DNA from: Aegilops tauschii subsp. strangulata
Lineage: Eukaryota; Streptophyta; Magnoliopsida; Poales; Poaceae
Length of the DNA stretch: 64,000 bases
Direction of reading: 5' to 3'
Assembly: GCF_002575655.3 (NCBI RefSeq)
Contig: NC_053037.3
Span: forward strand, 255,287,135 to 255,351,134
Shown here: positions 57,755-64,000 of the stretch, one piece after another
Position numbering within the stretch: the first letter of the stretch is position 1
How the letters are laid out: each line of letters begins with the position of its first letter
Notes under the pieces: model-generated
Database searches by the model: none
Told to the model about the DNA's origin: nothing
What the model saw: only the letters and a program-made list of their open reading frames with translations
Position numbers and translations under genes: made by a program

Positions 57755-60700
57755 TCCTCCCCTTCTTGAAATGAAGTCGTCCTCGACGGAAGCTCATCTT
57801 CCTCACCCAAATAAGGCTTCAAATCTGCAATGTTAAAAGTGGGACTAACCCCAAAATCTGCAGGCAGCTCAAGTTTATATGCATTATCATTTATTTTCTC
57901 TAACACCTTAAAAGGACCATCAGCACGTGGCATTAGCTTTGATTTGCGCAAATCAGGAAATCTATCCTTACGCAAATGTAACCAAACAAGATCTCCAGGT
58001 GCAAACACAACATGTTTTCTACCCTTATCTCCAGCAAGTTTATATTTAGCATTCATACGCTCAATGTTTTCCTTAGTTAACTCATGCATTTTTAAGATCA
58101 ATTCAGCACGTTGTTTAGCATCAAAATTAACCTTCTCCGAAGATGGAAGAGGCAACAAATCAATAGGTGCACGAGGTAGGAAACCATACACAATTTCAAA
58201 AGGGCACATCTTAGTAGTAGAATGCAATGAACGATTATAAGCAAACTCAATATGAGGCAAGCATTCTTCCCACATTTTCTTATTATTCTTCAAAACAGCC
58301 CTAAGCATAGTAGACAATGTTCTATTGACTACTTCAGTTTGTCCATCAGTTTGGGGGTGACAAGTAGTACTAAAAAGCAGTTTAGTCCCCAACTTAGCCC
58401 ATAAACATCTCCAAAAGTGGCTATGAAATTTAGTATCACGATCGGAAACAATAGTATTTGGCACACCATGCAAGCGAATAATTTCACGAAAGAACAAATC
58501 AGCAACATTAACAGCATCATCGCTTTTATGACATGGTATAAAGTGTGCCATTTTCGAGAATCTATCCACGACAACAAATATGCTATCCCTCCCCTTCTTT
58601 GTTCGAGGTAAACCTAAAACAAAGTCCATAGATATATCCTCCCAAGGAACACTAGGTACAGGCAAAGGCATATATAAACCATGAGGATTGAGTCGTGACT
58701 TAGCTTTTTGACATGTAGTGCAGCGAGCAACAAAACGCTCAACATCCCGTCTCATCTTTGGCCAAAAGAAATGTGTAGCAAGTACGTCCTCTGTCTTCTT
58801 CACGCCAAAGTGTCCCATTAATCCTCCGCCATGCGCCTCCTGCAACAACAAAAGACGAAGAGAGCTAGCTGGAATGCATAGCTTGTTAGCACGGAACACA
58901 AATCCATCATTAACGACAAACTTGTTCCAGGTTCTTCCTTCTTTACAATTCTGCAATACATCTTTAAAATCAGCATCATGCACATATTGATCTTTGATGG
59001 TCTCCAAACCAAATATTTTGAAATCAAGTTGTGAAAGCATAGTATAGCGACGAGACAATGCATCAGCAATAACATTTTCTTTACCCTTCTTGTGTTTAAT
59101 GACATAAGGGAAAGTTTCAATGAATTCAACCCATTTAGCATGTCTACGATTCAGTTTAGCTTGACTTTTAATATGTTTCAAAGATTCATGATCAGAATGT
59201 ATAACAAATTCTTTGGGCCATAAATAATGTTGCCATGTTTCTAAAGTCCGAACAAGAGCATATAGTTCTTTATCATAAGTAGAATAATTCAGACTAGGCC
59301 CACTCAATTTTTCAGAAAAGTATGCAACAGGTTTGCCATCTTGTAATAACACACCTCCTAATCCAATGCCACTAGCATCACATTCAAGCTCAAAAGTCTT
59401 ATTAAAATCAGGAAGTTGGAGTAAAGGAGCATGTGTCAACTTATCTTTCAATACCGTGAAGGCTTCTTCCTGTGCGGTACCCCAAACAAAAGGCACATCC
59501 TTCTTTGTAAGCTCGTTGAGAGGTGCAGCAATGGTGCTAAAATCTCTCACAAAACGTCTATAGAAACCAGCGAGTCCAAGAAAACTCCACACTTGTGTGA
59601 CCGTTTTGGGCTGCGGCCAACTCTCAATAGCTTCAATCTTGGCTTTATCAACTTCAATTCCCTGTGGAGTAACAACATAGCCAAGAAAAGATACTCGGTC
59701 GGTGCAAAAGGTGCACTTCCCAAGGTTACCAAACAAACGTGCATCACGTAGAGCAATAAAAACAGCACGTAAATGTTCCAAATGTTCTTCCAAAGATTTG
59801 CTATAAATCAGTATATCATCAAAATAGACTACCACAAATCGTCCAATGAAAGCACGTAAAACTTCGTTCATTAGTCTCATGAAAGTACTAGGTGCATTAG
59901 TTAACCCAAAAGGCATGACTAACCACTCATATAAACCAAACTTAGTTTTAAAGGCAGTTTTCCATTCATCTCCCAATTTCATACGAATTTGATGGTATCC
60001 ACTACGCAAATCAACTTTGGAGAATATTGTAGAGCCACTCAATTCATCAAGCATATCATCTAGCCTAGGAATAGGATGACGATAACGAATAGTAATATTA
60101 TTAATGCCTCTACAATCAACACACATACGCGACGTACCATCCTTTTTAGGCACGAGTATAATAGGAACAGCACAAGGACTAAGAGATTCGCGTATATAAC
60201 CTTTGTCAAGCAGCTCCTGTACTTGACGCATAATCTCCTTCGTCTCCTCTGGATTGGTACGGTATGGTGCACGGTTGGGTAGCGATGCACCGGGAATTAA
60301 GTCAATTTGATGCTCAATCCCTCGAATAGGTGGTAATCCCGGTGGCACGTCTTGTGGGAAGACGTCAGCGAACTCCTGCAAAATGTTAGTGACAGCAGGG
60401 GGCAAAGAGGAAGGCACGTCCTCGAATGAAAATAATGCCTCTTTGCACACAAAAGCATAGCAAACAGATTTGTGGAAATCTAGTTCATCAATATCAGATT
60501 TTGTGGCAAGTAAACATGCACTTTTCAATTTAATTTCAGAAACAACACTAGATGGTTTATTATTAGGTTTCATTTGTTGCTCAAATTCCTTTGCCACAAT
60601 CTGATTTTCACTCTTATTTTTCTCCTGTTTTGCTTTATTAGCTCTATTAATGTCATCTTTCAAAATGGAATCAGGAGTCATAGGAAGCAAAGTAATATTT

Positions 60701-61956
60701 TTATCCTTATGAACAAGAGTATACTGATTGTTTCTACCATGGTGTACAGAATTTTTATCAAATTGCCATGGTCTACCTAGTAATAAGGAACATGCTTGCA
60801 TGGGTACCACATCACAATCAACATAATCAGCATATGTAGAGATACTAAAATGCACACGAACGGTACGTGTTACCTTAACCTTGCCGCTGTTGTTGAACCA
60901 TTGGATGTAGTAAGGATGTGGATGTGGTCTTGTGGTGAGAGATAGTTTCTCCACCATCTCCATGCTAGCCAAGTTGTTACAGCTCCCTCCATCGATGATG
61001 ACGCGAACATAACGTTCCTTCACAACTCCCTTTGTATGGAACAAATTATGCCTCTGATTTTGCTCTGCTTGTGTGACCTGCACACTCAAAACACGTTGAG
61101 CAACTAAACATTCATACCTGTCAGCGTCTTCAGGAGCCATGTATTGCGTCTCATTTTCAGAATCATCTCCACCATGTTCTTCACGTGTAATAAGAGCCAA
61201 AGTCTCCTCATCATAGTCACTAGCGGACTCATACCCACCATCCTCAGTAGCAATCATGACACGCTGAGATTTGCATTCTCTCGCAAAATGCCCTCGTCCC
61301 TTACAACGACGACAAATAATATCACTTGTGTGCCCTGTCGATGCCATGGAAGAAGAAGAGCTCTGCGCAGGCCCGGCAGGCGTGCTCTTGGCAGAGAGTG
61401 GTGGTTGTGCCTGCTTTCTTGTATCACGGCTGGAGGTGGCACCTGATGGAGGTGATGGTGAAGTGGAAGTAGAAGATGCACGCGGTGTCCATGATGAAGG
61501 TCGACCTGCAGAAAAGTTAGTTCGCGCCAATGGCTGTCGATCCTGCACTTCACGTTCAGCTTTACAAGCAAGATGGAATAAACGAGTGATATTATTATAA
61601 TCCTTATACTCTAGAATGGTCTGAATCTCTTTATTTAATCCACCCATAAAACGTGCAAGCATAGCTTCATTCTCCTCAACAATACCACATCTAATCATGC
61701 CAGTTTGTAATTCCTGATAATATTCTTCTACAGAATTTTTCCCTTGTCTTAAACGCTGCAATTTTTGAAGTAATTCACGTTGATAATATGGTGGAACCCA
61801 ACGAGTACGCATAGCAGTTTTCAAAGCAGCCCAAGTAGTTGGAACAGGATATAATCTACAATGTTCAGACCACCAAACACATGCAAAGCTAGTGAAAGCA
61901 CAAACAGCAGCAGGAACACGTCTCTCCTCAGGATATTGTAAACATGTAAATCCCAA
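57451..61956 (-). CDS. gag-pol: B3 polyprotein: gag capsid end, protease, RT, RNase H, integrase, LTR-encoded tail
   Basis: A single 1501-codon open frame, the longest in the window. Approximate residues: capsid domain 1-120 ([18 protein letters not shown]), zinc knuckle [14 protein letters not shown] 215-228 (61273-61314), protease [13 protein letters not shown] 318-330 (60966-61003), RT about 560-740 with YFDD at about 59817-59828. RNase H has [11 protein letters not shown] near 59375. The integrase zinc finger H...CTTCQ is at 58850-58710, its core has MDFVLG, SDRDTKF and a distal Glu within 58625-58200, and the GDLVWLH motif is near 57990. The tail [14 protein letters not shown]...MMLPKLDTF lies inside the 3' LTR. 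All catalytic motifs I can check are intact. The true start is the gag ATG at 62555; this frame is cut off from it only by a 19-bp deletion. It could still supply enzymes if translated internally, but I see no evidence for that. Confidence 0.93.
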   Translation of the reverse strand: MGFTCLQYPEERRVPAAVCAFTSFACVWWSEHCRLYPVPTTWAALKTAMRTRWVPPYYQRELLQKLQRLRQGKNSVEEYYQELQTGMIRCGIVEENEAMLARFMGGLNKEIQTILEYKDYNNITRLFHLACKAEREVQDRQPLARTNFSAGRPSSWTPRASSTSTSPSPPSGATSSRDTRKQAQPPLSAKSTPAGPAQSSSSSMASTGHTSDIICRRCKGRGHFARECKSQRVMIATEDGGYESASDYDEETLALITREEHGGDDSENETQYMAPEDADRYECLVAQRVLSVQVTQAEQNQRHNLFHTKGVVKERYVRVIIDGGSCNNLASMEMVEKLSLTTRPHPHPYYIQWFNNSGKVKVTRTVRVHFSISTYADYVDCDVVPMQACSLLLGRPWQFDKNSVHHGRNNQYTLVHKDKNITLLPMTPDSILKDDINRANKAKQEKNKSENQIVAKEFEQQMKPNNKPSSVVSEIKLKSACLLATKSDIDELDFHKSVCYAFVCKEALFSFEDVPSSLPPAVTNILQEFADVFPQDVPPGLPPIRGIEHQIDLIPGASLPNRAPYRTNPEETKEIMRQVQELLDKGYIRESLSPCAVPIILVPKKDGTSRMCVDCRGINNITIRYRHPIPRLDDMLDELSGSTIFSKVDLRSGYHQIRMKLGDEWKTAFKTKFGLYEWLVMPFGLTNAPSTFMRLMNEVLRAFIGRFVVVYFDDILIYSKSLEEHLEHLRAVFIALRDARLFGNLGKCTFCTDRVSFLGYVVTPQGIEVDKAKIEAIESWPQPKTVTQVWSFLGLAGFYRRFVRDFSTIAAPLNELTKKDVPFVWGTAQEEAFTVLKDKLTHAPLLQLPDFNKTFELECDASGIGLGGVLLQDGKPVAYFSEKLSGPSLNYSTYDKELYALVRTLETWQHYLWPKEFVIHSDHESLKHIKSQAKLNRRHAKWVEFIETFPYVIKHKKGKENVIADALSRRYTMLSQLDFKIFGLETIKDQYVHDADFKDVLQNCKEGRTWNKFVVNDGFVFRANKLCIPASSLRLLLLQEAHGGGLMGHFGVKKTEDVLATHFFWPKMRRDVERFVARCTTCQKAKSRLNPHGLYMPLPVPSVPWEDISMDFVLGLPRTKKGRDSIFVVVDRFSKMAHFIPCHKSDDAVNVADLFFREIIRLHGVPNTIVSDRDTKFHSHFWRCLWAKLGTKLLFSTTCHPQTDGQTEVVNRTLSTMLRAVLKNNKKMWEECLPHIEFAYNRSLHSTTKMCPFEIVYGFLPRAPIDLLPLPSSEKVNFDAKQRAELILKMHELTKENIERMNAKYKLAGDKGRKHVVFAPGDLVWLHLRKDRFPDLRKSKLMPRADGPFKVLEKINDNAYKLELPADFGVSPTFNIADLKPYLGEEDELPSRTTSFQEGEDDEDINTIVTPTAPAAIHTGPITRARARQLNYQVLSFLGNDSNIHENMMLPKLDTFVLLTNEGPSFEKDEHWSKNKHGDDGMRMGNKNGVTSDDFKTLKPP

Positions 61957-62555
61957 GTAAGATATATATCAGGAACATATCTACCCTCAAATGGTGGAAT
62001 ATTCAATTTCAGTTTAGGGAGATGGTCATGATCTCGTACCTGAGGTGGTGGTGCCGGCCTACCGTTGCGAATATATACCTGAGGTCGACCTGCTGGTGGT
62101 GGTGCTGGTGGCTGCACGTAGTTCTGATTTTGATCAACCTCATCCTCATAATCGCCCGCATAATCGTCATCCTCCTCAGCCGCCGCAGGAGCAGGAGCCA
62201 AAGAAGCGTCAACAGTAGGTGCAGCAGCACCCGAATTTTGACCAATCTCAATTGGAACGCGCTGTGCCCGTCCCACTTGATTTGGAAGGCGGCGTTGGAG
62301 ATGTGGTTGTTGTTGTTGTAGAGGTGCGACATGTGCAGCCGGTGGTGGTTGGGGAAGACGCTTGAGTAATTCAGTAAACTTGTTATCCAGCTTTGTCTCA
62401 AACGACTTCTCCACGGCATCTATCTTCTCCATAGCCTCTTCAAATCTGTTTAGCACATCTCCCACCTGGCCACTCATCATTTGCTGAAATTTATCATGCA
62501 ACTCCTTGTTCGTCATGTTCTCCCAATCAGTCTCATCGGCTTGTGAACCTGCCAT
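61957..62555 (-). pseudogene. gag-pol: B3 gag N-terminal part, frameshifted
   Basis: MAGSQADETDWEN from 62555: a helical, charged region (KELHDKFQQMMSGQ, FEEAMEKIDAVEKSFETKLD), then a proline/glutamine-rich linker and an acidic segment (AEEDDDYAGDYEDEVDQ), then [21 protein letters not shown]. At about 61950 nineteen bases present in B1 and B2 are missing (…TTGGGA joined to TTTACATG, with GA at both ends), shifting the frame into an early stop at 61821. Before this deletion gag-pol would have been one frame of about 1700 codons. Confidence 0.9.
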
Positions 62556-63812
62556 GGTTAGCAGCAAAAGAAACACAAAAGAATATGATCCTGCAGACTA
62601 CTAGAAGTGGTGGTGATGGTGGTGTGTCACAAAACCTTCAAGCGAATCTCAAATTCTTACCAGTTCTTACCCAGCAGCAGGTGGTGATCGGCAACCGTTG
62701 TAGTCAAAAACTCTCAAAGCTTGGATATAGCGATTACCAGGAAGAGTCAAACGCACGATGTAGACTTATGTGGAGCTGGGAAGGCTTATAATATGGTAGC
62801 AAAATGGTAAGCAATAATCAATTCAGAGATGCAAAGTTGAATAAACGCTCAACGACGGTACTGTGCTGGTCCTAGGCTAGACCGTGCTAGAGACGCGAGC
62901 CTAGAACACTAACAAAATCACGGCGCTGCACGTAAACAAGGGAAAAGCACACTCTGGAATTTTTTTTTCGCTCTTTTTTTTTGCGCTCTATTTTTTTTTG
63001 CGCTCCTCTTTTTTTTTTTTTTTTTTGCGAAAAATCACTATAATGGCGAGTGTCTCAAAACTCTTCCCAGGTCAAACTGACAGGATGGGCACAAAATTTT
63101 TTGACTATTTTTTTTTCGGAAATCAGGGCAGCGACGACGAAAAAGTGCGACAAAAAATCACTATGATGGCGAGTGTCTCAAAACACTACCCGGGGCCTAA
63201 AAATAGGATAGGGAAAAAATATTTTTGGTTGCCGAAATTTTGGCCTAAAAACTGCCCGGGGGTCTCCAGACTTTTTTTTTTCCGAGACCTACTCAGGCAA
63301 GGAAACACGAAACGGAAAATATATGGATCTCTAAAACCAACCGAATATGAAAAGAACTCGGATTGGTGGTGGATATATGGCGGTAGGATATGGCAGCGGT
63401 GGTGGTATATGGTAGCGGTAGTGGTATATGGATACGGATCGGTGGTGGTATATGGATACGGATTGGTGGTGGTATATGGATACGGATGCAAAGCGGTGGC
63501 GGATAAGCAATGGTGGTAGATGGCAAGGCGATGATGATGGTGCGGCGGCGGCGTGACAACTTATGACTAGAACTCGAAACTCTAAAAGACTAGGCTCTAA
63601 GACCAGCAACTTGACACGACGATGCAACCGCAAATTCAACCAAGCAAAAACCCTAAAAAGATTATGCAAAGGCTCAGATTGGTTCGGATATGATGAACTA
63701 ACCCTAATTTTTTTGTGGCTTTTTCGTGGACTGTAGGTATGAAGAACAGACTCGATCTAAACTATGAAAAACTGTAAAATCTCACCGAGCAACCTGGAAA
63801 TCTGATACCACT
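62556..63812 (-). other. B3 leader with primer site
   Basis: Non-coding. In minus-strand order: primer site TGGTATCAGA (63802-63810 plus neighbour), minisatellite with three full copies (about 63362-63488), duplicated GAGACACTCGCCA block (about 63030-63185), four T-run segments separated by GCGCTC words (62949-63028; A runs on the coding strand), and the stem-loop (62872-62904). The open frames across the minisatellite on both strands (tyrosine/glycine or histidine/tyrosine repeats) are not genes. Confidence 0.8.
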
Positions 63813-64000
63813 TGATATAGGCAAAGGTGTCCCGTCTTTCGATGAGATGATGGATATCGCTTTGGTGGAAGTCGACTTTGACGATCCGACTACGAACGTG
63901 CGAGGACGTCGCGCCTTAGCAATCGCTAAACCAACTCCGAGAGGTTATCGACCACGCCGGAGCACGATCAACCTGACCACGAGGGTCTGTTTCCTGCGAG
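63813..64000 (-). repeat. B3 5' LTR, cut by window edge
   Basis: The 188 bp match 56837-57024 of the 3' LTR, starting TGATATAGGCAAAGGTGTCC. The remaining about 730 bp, including the promoter, lie right of the window. Confidence 0.93.

Larger units (their letters stand above)
56837..64000 (-). mobile_element. B3: Ty3/gypsy element, family B, runs past window end
   Basis: The minus-strand 3' LTR is 56837-57754, followed inward by polypurine tract, gag-pol and leader. The 5' LTR begins at 63813 and is cut by the window edge. Both LTRs share the variant end TGATATAGG (TGATAGAGG in B1 and B2), as expected for one insertion. The left flank is ATCCTG; the matching duplication copy would lie right of 64000. 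It is the best preserved element in the window. Confidence 0.95.

Noticed and set aside
1..64000. tRNA or rRNA genes, centromeric satellite, and any bacterial-type or defence gene system
   Set aside because: I searched by eye for tRNA arms beyond the primer sites, for tandem satellites and for non-transposon protein families and saw none. Every stretch with coding character belongs to a retrotransposon.

Overview
The window is plant nuclear DNA and consists entirely of transposable elements; I found no host gene, tRNA or rRNA. It looks like a grass genome of the wheat/barley type (Triticeae). The grounds are three generations of nested Ty3/gypsy LTR retrotransposons with initiator-Met tRNA primer sites, an L1-type LINE, and a non-coding stretch at 45.6-47.4 kb that resembles Athila/Sabrina-like gypsy DNA of wheat and barley. 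The species call rests on memory of these families, not on a search.

The left 36 kb is one old minus-strand LINE cut into five surviving pieces (36143-34716 endonuclease, 26889-26520 RT start, 17669-17611, 8812-8316 RT core, 7460-6712 zinc-binding end). The wedges are gypsy elements: A1 (1-6711, +, 5' end outside the window), LTR fragment A5 (7461-8315, -), A2 (8813-17610, +), A3 (17670-26519, -), B1 (26890-34715, +) and A4 (36144-41238, -, 5' end lost). The LINE reading resumes across A2, A3 and B1. Target-site duplications are exact for B1 (CAAAC), one mismatch for A2 (GCCTT/ACCTT) and degraded for A3.

From 41.2 to 45.6 kb lies a scrambled unit (C). An inverted B-type LTR piece is followed by a plus-strand element in which a foreign gag is joined directly to a B-type reverse transcriptase, with the zinc knuckle and protease missing; the integrase is truncated and the 3' LTR shredded. 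From 45.6 to 56.8 kb is a minus-strand Athila/Sabrina-like element (D), split by B2 (48238-56116, +, exact GTTGG duplication). B3 (56837 to beyond 64000, -) enters D further on and is the best preserved copy: a 1501-codon open frame covers most of gag plus all of pol, and the only lesion I found is a 19-bp deletion in gag.

Families A and B share one design: Gag, protease, RT, RNase H and integrase in one frame, no chromodomain that I can see, and a last domain (GP-M/I-TRARA...LP) encoded inside the 3' LTR. A polyprotein running into the LTR, plus an element near 7.8 kb with LTRs near 0.92 kb, recalls CRM/Cereba-type centromeric retrotransposons, so the window may be centromeric or pericentromeric. 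The most unusual structure is in family A: each LTR carries about a dozen copies of a 12-13 bp palindrome-like motif (CCGGACGTCCGG / CCGGATGTCCGGG) just upstream of the TATA box, two or three more sit in the leader, and A4 carries a diverged version of the motif.
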